Below, piece by piece: positions 24,541 through 33,161 of a stretch of DNA of 64,000 nucleotides. The stretch is from Byssovorax sp. (GTDB lineage Bacteria; Myxococcota_A; Polyangia; Polyangiales; Polyangiaceae), in assembly GCA_025362495.1 (NCBI GenBank), contig JANYGI010000151.1, positions 62,001 to 126,000 of the forward strand, read 5' to 3'. The notes beneath the pieces were generated by a model. It ran no database searches, had not been told where the DNA came from, and saw only the letters and a list, made by a program, of their open reading frames with translations. Made by a program: the position numbers and the translations under genes. The stretch's first letter is position 1, and each line of letters begins with the position of its first letter.

Positions 24541-26202
24541 TTGAGTAGAACGCGCCGCGACGTGGCCACCGAGGACGACGAGAGCGCGCTGATCATCGAG
24601 GCGGCCACCGAGCCCGCGCTCGCGCTCGCGCCGATCGAGCCCGCCGCGGCGCCGGCGCCGAGCGAGGCACGATCGGCCGGGATGGTGACGGCGGGGATCA
24701 TCCTCTCGCGCCTCGTCGGCCTCGTGCGGCAGCGCGTCGTCGCCCACTACTTCGGCACCTCGGCGTTCGCCGACGTGCTCGCGGCGGGCTTCCGCGTCGG
24801 CAACATCACCCAGAACCTGCTCGGCGAGGGCACGCTCTCGGCGTCGTTCATCCCGGTCTATGCGAAGCTTCGCGCCCAGGGCAAGCACAGCGAGGCGACG
24901 CACTTTGCCCTGTCGTCGCTGGGGTTGCTCCTGGTCACGTCGGCCCTGGCCTCGCTGCTCGGGGTGCTCTTCGCGCCGTGGCTGACGCGGATCATCGCCG
25001 CGGGCTTCGATCCCGATCGCCTGGAAAACACGACCAAAGTCGTGCGCGTGCTCTTCCCGATGACGGGGCTGCTCGTGCTCTCGGCGTGGGGCCTCGGCGT
25101 CCTCAACGCGCACCGACGCTTCTTCTTGCCGTACGCCGCGCCGGTGGTGTGGAGCCTCGCGCAGATCGTCGGGCTCGGCGTCTTCGGCTACTGGCTCGAG
25201 CAGCGCGGCGAGCCGCTGGCGATGGCCGTGGCGTGGAGCGCGCTCGTCGGCGCCGGGCTCCAGCTCTTGCTGCTGCTGCCCGCGGCGCGCGCGCTGCTGG
25301 GCGGCCTCACGCCGCGCTTCGATCGTCAGGACGCGAACGTGCGCGAGGCGGCGCGACGGCTCCCCGCGGCGCTGCTCGGCCGCGGCGTGATCCAGATCTC
25401 GGGCCTGATCGACATGGCCCTGGTGAGCTTCCTCGGGCGGGGCGCCAACGCTACGTTCAACTACGCGCAGACGGTGTACCTGCTGCCGATGAGCCTCCTC
25501 GGCACCGGCGAGGCCGCGGCCGCCCTCCCCGCGATGGCCGGCGAGACCGCCGAGCAAGACCTCGAGGTGCGCAACGCGGCGCTGCGCAAGCGCCTCGGCG
25601 CGTCCATCGCGCGGATCACGGTGATCACCGTGCCGACGACGCTGGCGTTCCTGCTCCTCGGCCACGATCTGATCCGCGTCCTGCTCCAGAGCGGCAGCTT
25701 CGATCGCGCGGCCACCGAGCGCGTCGAGCCGCTCCTCGCGGCCTACGGCTTCGCCTTGCTCGGCAACGCGTCGGGTCGGGTGCTCATCACGACGTCGTAC
25801 GCCATCGGCGACACGAAGACGCCCACGCGCTACGCCATTTACCGCGTCGTCTCGAGCACCATCGTCTCGGTGGTCTTGATGCAGCGGCTCGACGTCCTCG
25901 GCGTGGTGCTCGGCGCGGTGTTCGCCGCGTGGGTCGAGACGATCGCCCTTGGAATGAAGCTCCGGACGCAGATCGGTGGGCTCGGGCTCGATCAGCTCAA
26001 GCCGTGGCGCACGCTGCTCCTCGGCGCGCTCTCGGTCGGCCCCGCGGTGCTCGGTCGCGCCCTCCTGCCCGAGGCGTTCGCGGGCTCTCTGCTCGGCTCG
26101 CTGCTGGTGCTCGCGGTCTTCGGCGGCAGCTTCGCCGTCGCGGCGCCGGCGCTCGGACTCTTCGACGTCCGCTCGTTGCTCCGACGCGGGAAGCGCCCGT
26201 GA
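24541..26202 (+). CDS. murJ: Lipid II flippase MurJ
   Basis: 553 residues with about 14 membrane spans, matching MurJ/MviN, which moves lipid II across the inner membrane for peptidoglycan assembly. Family features are ILSRLVGLVRQRVVAHYFG, the NLLGEGTLSASFIPVYA segment, and LFPMTGLLVLSAWGLGVLNAHRRFFLPYAAPV. The frame opens with a TTG at 24541 and an Ala/Pro/Glu-rich tail of about 45 residues; a start at ATG 24682 (VTAGIILSR follows) would fit the family length better. It is not with other mur genes. The next gene encodes a Ser/Thr kinase, and MurJ regulation by kinases is known elsewhere, but a link here is only suggestive. Confidence 0.9.
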   Translation: MSRTRRDVATEDDESALIIEAATEPALALAPIEPAAAPAPSEARSAGMVTAGIILSRLVGLVRQRVVAHYFGTSAFADVLAAGFRVGNITQNLLGEGTLSASFIPVYAKLRAQGKHSEATHFALSSLGLLLVTSALASLLGVLFAPWLTRIIAAGFDPDRLENTTKVVRVLFPMTGLLVLSAWGLGVLNAHRRFFLPYAAPVVWSLAQIVGLGVFGYWLEQRGEPLAMAVAWSALVGAGLQLLLLLPAARALLGGLTPRFDRQDANVREAARRLPAALLGRGVIQISGLIDMALVSFLGRGANATFNYAQTVYLLPMSLLGTGEAAAALPAMAGETAEQDLEVRNAALRKRLGASIARITVITVPTTLAFLLLGHDLIRVLLQSGSFDRAATERVEPLLAAYGFALLGNASGRVLITTSYAIGDTKTPTRYAIYRVVSSTIVSVVLMQRLDVLGVVLGAVFAAWVETIALGMKLRTQIGGLGLDQLKPWRTLLLGALSVGPAVLGRALLPEAFAGSLLGSLLVLAVFGGSFAVAAPALGLFDVRSLLRRGKRP

Positions 26203-26233
26203 ACACCGCTTGGCGCGGCCGACGTAGCGTGGA

Positions 26234-27751
26234 ATGCTCGCGAGCGATGCTCCGCCCCGTGACCGTGATCGCGAGCCGCGCCCGATGATCGCCGGCGTGC
26301 AGCCCGGCCAGATTCTCGCGGGGAAATACCGCGTCGAGCGCGTCCTCGGAGAGGGCGGCATGGGCATCGTCGTGGCCGCGCATCACCTCCACCTCGACAA
26401 GCGCGTGGCGCTGAAATTCCTCCGTCCCGAGGTCGCCGCCAACCGCGAGCTCGTGGCTCGTTTCTCGAACGAAGCGCGCTCCGCCGGCAAGATCCAGAGC
26501 GAGCACGTGGCCAAGGTGCTCGACGTCGGCGTGCTCGACGACGGCTCGCCGTACATGGTGATGGAGTACCTCGAGGGCACCGACCTCGCGGGGCTGATCA
26601 AGCAGCGCGGCAGCATCCCCGGGCCCGAGGCGATCGAGTACGTCTTGCAGGCCTGCGAGGCCCTCGCCGAGGCCCACGTCGCCGGCATCGTTCACCGCGA
26701 TCTCAAGCCGGCGAACCTCTTCCTCGTGCGCCGCGCCGACGGCTCGCCCAGCGTGAAGGTCCTCGACTTCGGCATCTCGAAGGCGGCCCTCTCGAACGAC
26801 GGCGCGCACGCGCTCACGCAGACGGCGGCGGTGCTCGGATCGCCGAGCTACATGGCGCCCGAGCAGCTCAAATCGGCGCGCCAGGTCGATCCGCGCACCG
26901 ACGTGTGGGCCCTCGGGATCATCCTCCACGAGCTGATGACGGGCGAGGTCGCGTTCCGCGCCGACACCGTGCCCGAGCTCTACGTATCGATCCTGCAGTC
27001 GCCTCCGACGCCGCTGCGCAAGCGCTTGCCCGGCGCGCCGCCCGCGCTCGAAGCGGTGCTGCTGCGCTGCCTCGAGAAGGAGCCGGGGCGCCGCTACGCC
27101 AGCGTCGGCGAGCTCGCCCTCGCGCTCGCCGAGTTCGCGCCGACCCGTTCGCAGCCGTCGGTCGAGCGCGTCGCCAAGATCACCGGCGCCGTCCGCGCCG
27201 CGCGCCCCGCGAGCCCGCGCGTCGACACGCCGCAGCCTGGCTACAACCCCGGCGTCGCGGCGACGATCGGCCCGTCGACGTCGACCGCCGCGCCCCACGG
27301 GCCCTACGGTTCGCCGCCGCAGCCCACGCACGCGTCGGGCTACGCGCCGCAGCCACAGTACGCGCCCCAGCCGACGCCGCACCCGTACCCTCACGCCCAG
27401 GCTCAGTACCCGATGGCGCCGCCCGCCGCGAAGGGCATGTCGGCCGCGACGCTCGTCCTGATCCTCCTCGTTTCGTTCATCATGCTCGGGGCCGGCGGCT
27501 GCATGTTCTGCGTGTGCGTCGGCGCGGCCAATAGCGGCAATTCTCGTCATGGCGCGCTCGACCTCGAGGCCCCGAACGGCCTCGACGGGGCCGGGTCGCC
27601 CCGGAGCCCCTTCCAACCGCACGCTCGTTGGACTAGCGTGGCGCGCGGTGAACCCCATCGCCTGCCGCGTCCCGCGGAGCCGAGCGCATTCCTCGCGCGA
27701 AGGGGTCAGAAGCGATCGCGAACGTCCGCGCACATTGCGCATTCCGGGTGA
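26234..27751 (+). CDS. Membrane Ser/Thr protein kinase
   Basis: 505 residues. The kinase domain runs from about residue 32: Gly loop LGEGGMGIVV, Lys61 in VALKF, catalytic HRDLKPAN with Asp156, DFG at 178-180, SPSYMAPEQ, and DVWALG. All catalytic residues are present, so it should be active (Hanks type). After the domain is a Pro/Tyr/Gln-rich juxtamembrane stretch with repeated YAPQPQ-like units, then one membrane span near 425-450 and an unusual basic C-terminal tail of about 70 residues without a recognised domain. An ATG at 26285 may be the true start, since the first 17 residues look unstructured. Confidence 0.85.
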   Translation: MLASDAPPRDRDREPRPMIAGVQPGQILAGKYRVERVLGEGGMGIVVAAHHLHLDKRVALKFLRPEVAANRELVARFSNEARSAGKIQSEHVAKVLDVGVLDDGSPYMVMEYLEGTDLAGLIKQRGSIPGPEAIEYVLQACEALAEAHVAGIVHRDLKPANLFLVRRADGSPSVKVLDFGISKAALSNDGAHALTQTAAVLGSPSYMAPEQLKSARQVDPRTDVWALGIILHELMTGEVAFRADTVPELYVSILQSPPTPLRKRLPGAPPALEAVLLRCLEKEPGRRYASVGELALALAEFAPTRSQPSVERVAKITGAVRAARPASPRVDTPQPGYNPGVAATIGPSTSTAAPHGPYGSPPQPTHASGYAPQPQYAPQPTPHPYPHAQAQYPMAPPAAKGMSAATLVLILLVSFIMLGAGGCMFCVCVGAANSGNSRHGALDLEAPNGLDGAGSPRSPFQPHARWTSVARGEPHRLPRPAEPSAFLARRGQKRSRTSAHIAHSG

Positions 27752-27806
27752 TGGAGCCAGAAACGACTCCATCCCCCGCACACACGACACCCCTGTCGTA
27801 GATCTT

Positions 27807-27880
27807 GGGCCTATAGCTCAATTGGTCAGAGCCCCCGGCTCATAACCGGGTTGTTCCTGGTTCGAGTCCAGGTGGGCCTA
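27807..27880 (+). tRNA. tRNA with CAU anticodon, probably Ile2 (or elongator Met)
   Basis: A 74-base cloverleaf. Acceptor GGGCCTA (27807-27813) pairs with TGGGCCT, giving one G-U at position 1-72; D arm GCTC/GAGC; anticodon stem CCCGG/CCGGG with loop CTCATAA; T arm CCTGG TTCGAGT CCAGG; discriminator A. CCA is not encoded. The GGGCCTATAGCTC 5' end is typical of isoleucine tRNAs, so this is plausibly tRNA-Ile2, whose C34 is modified to lysidine by TilS. Since the other tRNA in the window also has CAU, one may be Met and one Ile; the split is inferred. Confidence 0.85.
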
Positions 27881-27918
27881 CATCGTCGCTCGAAATCGAG
27901 CAAGGAGCAGACCGGGCA

Positions 27919-28668
27919 GTGAGCATCCGCGAGCAGATCGCATCTTTGGAAGAGCTCTCGGCGATCGACGTCGAAATTCGGCGTATCGACGAGCTCCTGG
28001 AAAAGCAGAAGAAGGGCTTGTCGGGGATGCAATCCGAGGTGAAGGGCCTCGAAGATCGCCTGAAAGCCGACCGAGAAATGCTGGTGGCCATGGAGCGGAC
28101 CCGGTCCGAGCTGATGACCGAGGCCCGCCAGATGACGCAGCAGATCGACAAGTCCCGCGAGAAGCTCGGCCGCTCCCGCAACGAGCGCGAGTCGAACGCC
28201 GCCCAGCGGGAGGTCGAGGAGCTCCGCAAGCTGCTCCGCGATCGCGAGGACGAGGTCGAGCGCCTCAACAACGCCACGAACGCGGCCCGCGCCGCGATCG
28301 AGGACGCCGACGGCAAGCGGACGACGATCGCCGGCGATCTCGCCGGGACCGCGCCCGGGATCACCACGTCGCTCTCGGAGCTCGAGGCCGAGCGCGCCGT
28401 CTTCGCCGAGAACCGCGTGAAGGTCGTCGCGCGGCTGCCGAACATCCTCTACCGGCGCTACCAGTCGATCCGGACGCGGCGCCCTGTCGCGATCGCCCGG
28501 ACGACCGACGGCACCTGCATGGGCTGCCACGTCTCGGTCCCCCCGATGATGTTCCAGAAAATGCGGCGGATGCACGAGTTCGAGCAGTGCCCGAACTGCC
28601 TGCGGATCCTTTACTATCACGCGCCGGACGCCGCCCCGGCGTCGGCTCCCGACCCTTCGCGGGCGTGA
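27919..28668 (+). CDS. Coiled-coil protein with C4 zinc ribbon (DUF164/CdsZ-like)
   Basis: 249 residues. Residues 1-150 are a long antiparallel coiled coil rich in Glu, Arg and Leu (REKLGRSRNERESNAAQREVEELRKLL). The C-terminus holds a zinc ribbon: CMGCH and CPNC (four Cys), with the family-typical LPNILYRRYQSIR before it. This family is conserved in many bacteria and is called a zinc-ribbon regulatory protein; its molecular role is poorly defined. AAGGAG at 27902-27907 supports the GTG start at 27919. The gene begins 38 bases after the tRNA and could be co-transcribed with it. Confidence 0.85.
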   Translation: MSIREQIASLEELSAIDVEIRRIDELLEKQKKGLSGMQSEVKGLEDRLKADREMLVAMERTRSELMTEARQMTQQIDKSREKLGRSRNERESNAAQREVEELRKLLRDREDEVERLNNATNAARAAIEDADGKRTTIAGDLAGTAPGITTSLSELEAERAVFAENRVKVVARLPNILYRRYQSIRTRRPVAIARTTDGTCMGCHVSVPPMMFQKMRRMHEFEQCPNCLRILYYHAPDAAPASAPDPSRA

Positions 28669-28677
28669 CGAACCGCT

Positions 28678-28719
28678 CAGTCGCTTCCGGCCATCGCGCG
28701 GTCGCCGGAAGCTTGACTG
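28678..28719. terminator. Long hairpin after the zinc-ribbon gene
   Basis: CTTCCGGC (28684-28691) pairs with GCCGGAAG (28704-28711), and outer CAGTC (28678-28682) with GACTG (28715-28719). Starts 10 bases past the stop. A good terminator candidate, though without a clean U-run. Confidence 0.55.
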
Positions 28720-28756
28720 AATCGTCGCGACGCGTTCCCCTAGCCGGAACCCCGCC

Positions 28757-30028
28757 TTGAAGACCTGCGACGCTTGCCATCGCCTCTACGCTGACGACAG
28801 CGGCTTCTGCCCGATCGATGGTCAGAAGCTGACGCCGATCGCCGAGGCCGTCGTCCCCACCGATCCCCACGACAAACGCCTCGGGAGCACCCTCTGCGAC
28901 GGTCGCTACCAGATCTGGCGGACAGTCGCCGACGGCGGGATGGGCCGCGTTTACCAGGCGATCGACAGCAAGGAGAACCGCAGCGTCGCGCTGAAGATCC
29001 TCCACTCCGACGTGGCGATGGACGCGGTCGCGGTCGCGCGGTTCAAGCGTGAGTTCGAGTGCAGCGCCGCCCTCCCCCACGACTACATCGTCGAGGTCCT
29101 CGCCTTCGAGAAGACCGAAGACGGCAGCTTCGCGCTGGTGATGGAGTACCTCGAAGGCGAAGAGCTGCGGATGCTCCTGAAGCGCGAGAAGGTGCTCTCC
29201 CCCGAGCGCCTCGTCCGCATGCTCTCGCAGACGGCGCTGGGCCTCGCCGAGGCGCACAACCGCAAGATCGTCCACCGCGATCTCAAGCCCGACAACGTCT
29301 TCCTCTGCGGCGCGAGCGAGGGCGATCGCTCGAAGATCCTCGACTTCGGCAGCGTCCGCGACAACTCCGCGGGCGCGAAGAAGCTCACGGTGATGGGCAC
29401 GACGATCGGCTCGCCGTACTACATGGCGCCGGAGCAGGCGCAGGCGCTCCCTTCGCTCGATCATCGCGCCGACGTGTGGTCGATGGCGGCGATCGCCTAC
29501 GAGTGCCTCACCGGCACCCTGCCGTTCGTGGGCTCCAACGGGCCGATGATCCTCCTCGCGATCCTCAGCGAAGAGCCGCGGCCGCCGAGCGAGGTCGGGG
29601 CGATGTACCGGGTCCCGAAGACGCTCGACGCCGTGATGGAAGACGCCCTCGCGAAGAACCCGGACATCCGCGTGCCCACCGTCGGCGCCCTCGCCGATCG
29701 CATCGGCCACGCCTTCGGACTCGAGGGCGCTCACGCCGAGTGGGCCGTCACCCCGCAAGACGAGCTGGCGGCACGGATTCGCGCCGGCGTCAAGGGCGCC
29801 ATCGCCCGCTACGAGGAAGAGCGCGCCCGCGTCCCCGACACCAGCGCGATGGACGCCGCGTTCCGCACCGAAGATCCCTTCAAGGCCGGCTCGGCAGGCG
29901 GCCCGGCCGCGTTCTCCGACGATCTCGTGATGGGCGTCCCCAAGGGTACCTCGAGATGGATCTTCGCGGCCGTCGGCGGCGTGGCGATCCTCCTCGGCGT
30001 GGTGGTTGCACTGCTCGCCTCGCGGTGA
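28757..30028 (+). CDS. Membrane Ser/Thr protein kinase with N-terminal zinc ribbon
   Basis: 423 residues from TTG 28757. The first 22 residues, CDACHRLYADDSGFCPIDGQ, form a small zinc-ribbon-like knuckle (Cys4, Cys7, Cys18), a common lead-in for kinases of this lineage. The kinase domain has Gly loop VADGGMGRVY, Lys80 in VALKI, HRDLKPDN with Asp175, DFG at 196-198, and SPYYMAPEQ; it should be catalytically active. One membrane span ends the protein (about 402-420) with almost nothing beyond it, so the kinase faces the cytoplasm and no periplasmic sensor exists. The zinc knuckle could bind partners. Confidence 0.87.
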   Translation: MKTCDACHRLYADDSGFCPIDGQKLTPIAEAVVPTDPHDKRLGSTLCDGRYQIWRTVADGGMGRVYQAIDSKENRSVALKILHSDVAMDAVAVARFKREFECSAALPHDYIVEVLAFEKTEDGSFALVMEYLEGEELRMLLKREKVLSPERLVRMLSQTALGLAEAHNRKIVHRDLKPDNVFLCGASEGDRSKILDFGSVRDNSAGAKKLTVMGTTIGSPYYMAPEQAQALPSLDHRADVWSMAAIAYECLTGTLPFVGSNGPMILLAILSEEPRPPSEVGAMYRVPKTLDAVMEDALAKNPDIRVPTVGALADRIGHAFGLEGAHAEWAVTPQDELAARIRAGVKGAIARYEEERARVPDTSAMDAAFRTEDPFKAGSAGGPAAFSDDLVMGVPKGTSRWIFAAVGGVAILLGVVVALLASR

Positions 30029-30257
30029 TCCGAGGTCGGCAGGCATCCTGCCCTCCCCGCCCCGAGTCGCCGCGAACGCGAGACATCACGCGGTGGATCG
30101 TGGAGGGACCACGTGGATCTTCCTTCCCGCCGTGCATCGACGCGCCGCGGGGCTCGTCGAAACCGCTGGTCAAGTCCCCCGTTTCAATCGCGCGGGGCTC
30201 GTCGACCGAGCCAACCCCCGTGGCAAGGAGCATAGCGCCGTGATAATCGATTCAATC

Positions 30258-30773
30258 ATGACCATGAAGCCTGCGCATCGGACGCTTTCGGGTTCCTTCA
30301 GCCTCGTCGCCCTCATGGGCCTGGCCTTCGCCCTCGCGGCAGGCTGCAGCAAGAGCGAGGCGGCTCCGGCGCAGCCCGGCGCGGCCCACGAGGGCACCGC
30401 GGTCACCAAGGGCCCGAAGTCCGAGACCGAGAGCTACGTCGCCGAGATCAAGGGCTCAGGCGCGTACAAGGCCGGCGCCGAGGGCACGGTGGACATCACC
30501 TTCGCGACCAAGGGCGACTACCACATCAACAAGCAGTATCCCTACAAGTTCAAGGCGACGGATCCCGCTCCCGAGGGCATCAGCTTCCCCAAGCCCATTC
30601 TCCAGCGCGCCGACGGCAGCTTCGAGGAGAAGAGCGGCAGCTTCAAGGTGCCGTTCGTCGTCTCCAAGGCGGGCAAGGCCACCGTCTCCGGCACCCTGAG
30701 CCTGAGCGTGTGCAGCGACGCCAACTGCATCATGGACAAGGTCGACCTCGCACTTGACGTCGACGTGAAGTAG
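30258..30773 (+). CDS. Lipoprotein, possibly DsbD-alpha-like
   Basis: 171 residues from ATG 30258 (a GTG at 30240 and ATG at 30264 are alternatives). The lipobox ALAAGC is clear. The mature part has an Ala/Pro/Gly spacer and a beta-rich domain. Features such as DYHINKQYPYKF, GISFPKP and the closing SLSVCSDANCIMDKVDL resemble the N-terminal (alpha) domain of DsbD-like proteins, where two Cys exchange disulfides. The similarity is weak and read by eye; hypothetical lipoprotein is the safe call. It is followed by a hairpin that touches the prkA start. Confidence 0.6.
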   Translation: MTMKPAHRTLSGSFSLVALMGLAFALAAGCSKSEAAPAQPGAAHEGTAVTKGPKSETESYVAEIKGSGAYKAGAEGTVDITFATKGDYHINKQYPYKFKATDPAPEGISFPKPILQRADGSFEEKSGSFKVPFVVSKAGKATVSGTLSLSVCSDANCIMDKVDLALDVDVK

Positions 30774-30775
30774 CC

Positions 30776-30796
30776 CGGGGGCTACACTCGCCCCCG
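30776..30796 (+). terminator. Hairpin between lipoprotein and prkA start
   Basis: CGGGGGC (30776-30782) pairs perfectly with GCCCCCG (30790-30796) around a 7-base loop. The stem ends one base before the GTG of the next gene. It may end transcription or hide the prkA start. Confidence 0.5.
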
Positions 30797-30797
30797 C

Positions 30798-33149
30798 GTG
30801 AAAAGCCCCGACGCCTCGCTTCCGGAGTCGACCACGACCACGACCGCGCTGGCCGAGCTCGACCAGATCGCCAGCCGCATGGCGCGCCGATTTCAGGAGG
30901 GGCGGCGCCTCCTGTCCTTCCAGCAATACCTGCAGCTCTTCGCCGAGGGCCCCGTGCGCCACGGTCGGGACGCGTCGCGCTACGTGCGCGACATGTTCGA
31001 CCACTTCGGCACGCGGACCGTGAAGAAGCCGTGGGGCGAGCAGCGGCGCTACCGCCTGTTCGATCTGCCCTGGGACGAAGACGCCACGGCGCCCGCGCAC
31101 CGCGCCCACGCCGCACGCGACGCCGCGCTCGTGGGCCAGGAAGACTTGCAGGCAGAGATCTACCGCTGCCTCGAGAACTTCGTGCAAGAGGGGCGCGCGA
31201 ACCGCCTGATCCTGCTCCACGGGCCGAACGGCTCCGCGAAGAGCACCATCGCCGCGTGCATCCTTCGCGCGCTCGAGCACTACTCGACGCTCGACGCGGG
31301 CGCGCTCTACCGCTTCCACTGGGTCTTCCCGAGCCGCAAGAAGCTCAAGGGAGCCATCGGCTTCGGGGGCGAAGGCTCTGTCGAGATCCCGTCGGAGGGC
31401 GCAAGCTACGCCCACCTCGACGACGATCAGATCGACGCGCGCCTGGTGATCGAGCTCCGCGATCACCCGCTGTTTTTGCTGCCGATCCCCGAGCGCAAGC
31501 TGCTCTTGCTGCAGCTGTACGCGGCCGCCGGCGTGAAGGACGCGCCGCCGGACTGGCTGCTGAGCGGCAAGCTCTCGCACAAGAATCAGCAGGTGTTCGA
31601 GGCGCTGTTCACCTCGTACAAGGGCTCGCTCGCCGAGGTGCTGCGCCACGTGCAGGTCGAGCGCTGGTTCGTCTCGCGGCGTTACCGCACCGGCGCCGTC
31701 ACGCTCGGGCCGGCGCTCTCGGTCGACGCGGGCGAGCGGCAAATCACGGCTGATCGATCGCTCTCGGCGCTGCCGACGTCGCTCCAGGCCACCACGCTGT
31801 TCGAGGCCCACGGGGAGCTGATCGAAGCGGCCGGGGGCGTGCTGGAGTTCAGCGATCTGCTCAAGCGCCCGCTCGATGCGTTCCGTTATTTGCAGCTCAC
31901 GCTGGAGACGGGCGAGGTCGCGCTCCAGCAGCAGACCGTGCAGACCAACGTGGTGATGATCGGCAGCGCCAACGAGATCCACCTCAACGCCTTCCGCGAG
32001 CACCCCGAGTTCCCGAGCTTCCGCGGCCGGTTCGAGCTGCTCCGCGCGCCCTACCTGCGCAGCGTCGTCGACGAGCAAGCCATCTACGACGCGCAGATCA
32101 CGCCGCACGTTCGCCGTCACGTCGCGCCGCACGCCACGCGCGTCGCGGCGCAGTTCGCGGTGCTCACGCGCATGAAGCAGCCCGAGGCCAAGCGCTACTC
32201 GGACGCGCTCGCGCCCATCGTCTCGGCGCTCACGGCGGCCGAGAAGATGGACCTCTTCGCGACGGGCGCCGCGCCGGAGCGCCTCGAGCCCGACGCGCAG
32301 AAGGTGCTGCGCGCCGGCATCGCGTCGATTTACCAGGAGACCCAGTCGTCCGTGGACTTCGAGGGTCGCCTCGGCGTCTCGCCGCGCGAGGTGCGGACGC
32401 TGCTGCTCGACGCCGCGCAGAGCACCGACTACGCGTGCCTGTCGCCGTTCGCCGTGCTGTCCGAGCTCGATGAGCTGTGCAAGCGCGCGTCCGAGTACGA
32501 CTGGCTGCGCGAGAAGGCGCTGGCCGGCGGCTACCACGATCATCGCCTCTTCCGCGACGTGGCGCGCGCCCGGCTCCTCGACACGCTCGAAGAAGAGATG
32601 CGCACCGCGAGCGGCCTCGTGGACGAGACGCGCTACGGCGAGCTCTTCGATCGGTACATCACCCACGTGGGCTACTGGGTGAAGGGCGAGAAGCTCCGCA
32701 ACCCGCGCACGGGCGAGGCCGAGAACGCCGACGAGCGGATGATGCGCGAGGTCGAGGCCCTGCTCGCGATCCGCGCCAAGGTGGAGGATCATCGCCGCGG
32801 GTTGATCTCGTCGATCGCGGCGTGGGCCATCGATCACCCGGGGCAGAAGATCGTCAACTCGGTCGTGTTCCCGCAGCAGATGAAGCGCCTGCGCGAGACG
32901 GTGTTCACCGAGCGTCGCAAGGGCGTGGCGCTCCTCGTGCGCGATCTGGTGAGCATCCTGCGCGAGCGGGCGCAGCGCGCGCCCGGCGGCTCGGCGCCCC
33001 CCGGCGGCTGGGCCGAGCTCCACGAAGAGCAGCGCAAGAACGCGCTCGTCGCCCTGTCGCGCCTCGAAGCGATGGGCTACTGCGAGCGGTGCGCCCTCGA
33101 CGCCGGGAGCGCGCTGCTCCGCGCCCGCTACGCCGAGCTGGTGACGTGA
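30798..33149 (+). CDS. prkA: PrkA-family serine protein kinase
   Basis: 783 residues from GTG 30798. The AAA+ part has the Walker A loop HGPNGSAKST (141-150), and a VMIGSANEIH sensor-type stretch in the middle. The C-terminal third is helical and ends with a PrkA-typical region (PRTGEAENADERMMREVE, NSVVFPQQMKRLRETVF). PrkA/YeaG proteins work with YeaH and SpoVR in stress and sporulation, but neither partner is in view. At 783 residues it is longer than the roughly 630-645 of the enterobacterial or Bacillus proteins, probably from lineage-specific insertions. No Shine-Dalgarno is evident before the GTG, which abuts a hairpin. Confidence 0.88.
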   Translation: MKSPDASLPESTTTTTALAELDQIASRMARRFQEGRRLLSFQQYLQLFAEGPVRHGRDASRYVRDMFDHFGTRTVKKPWGEQRRYRLFDLPWDEDATAPAHRAHAARDAALVGQEDLQAEIYRCLENFVQEGRANRLILLHGPNGSAKSTIAACILRALEHYSTLDAGALYRFHWVFPSRKKLKGAIGFGGEGSVEIPSEGASYAHLDDDQIDARLVIELRDHPLFLLPIPERKLLLLQLYAAAGVKDAPPDWLLSGKLSHKNQQVFEALFTSYKGSLAEVLRHVQVERWFVSRRYRTGAVTLGPALSVDAGERQITADRSLSALPTSLQATTLFEAHGELIEAAGGVLEFSDLLKRPLDAFRYLQLTLETGEVALQQQTVQTNVVMIGSANEIHLNAFREHPEFPSFRGRFELLRAPYLRSVVDEQAIYDAQITPHVRRHVAPHATRVAAQFAVLTRMKQPEAKRYSDALAPIVSALTAAEKMDLFATGAAPERLEPDAQKVLRAGIASIYQETQSSVDFEGRLGVSPREVRTLLLDAAQSTDYACLSPFAVLSELDELCKRASEYDWLREKALAGGYHDHRLFRDVARARLLDTLEEEMRTASGLVDETRYGELFDRYITHVGYWVKGEKLRNPRTGEAENADERMMREVEALLAIRAKVEDHRRGLISSIAAWAIDHPGQKIVNSVVFPQQMKRLRETVFTERRKGVALLVRDLVSILRERAQRAPGGSAPPGGWAELHEEQRKNALVALSRLEAMGYCERCALDAGSALLRARYAELVT

Positions 33150-33161
33150 AGGCTTGTTTTC

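Noticed and set aside
27807-27880. Initiator tRNA
   Set aside because: It lacks the three G-C pairs pattern next to the anticodon loop and the unpaired 1-72 end expected of an initiator.
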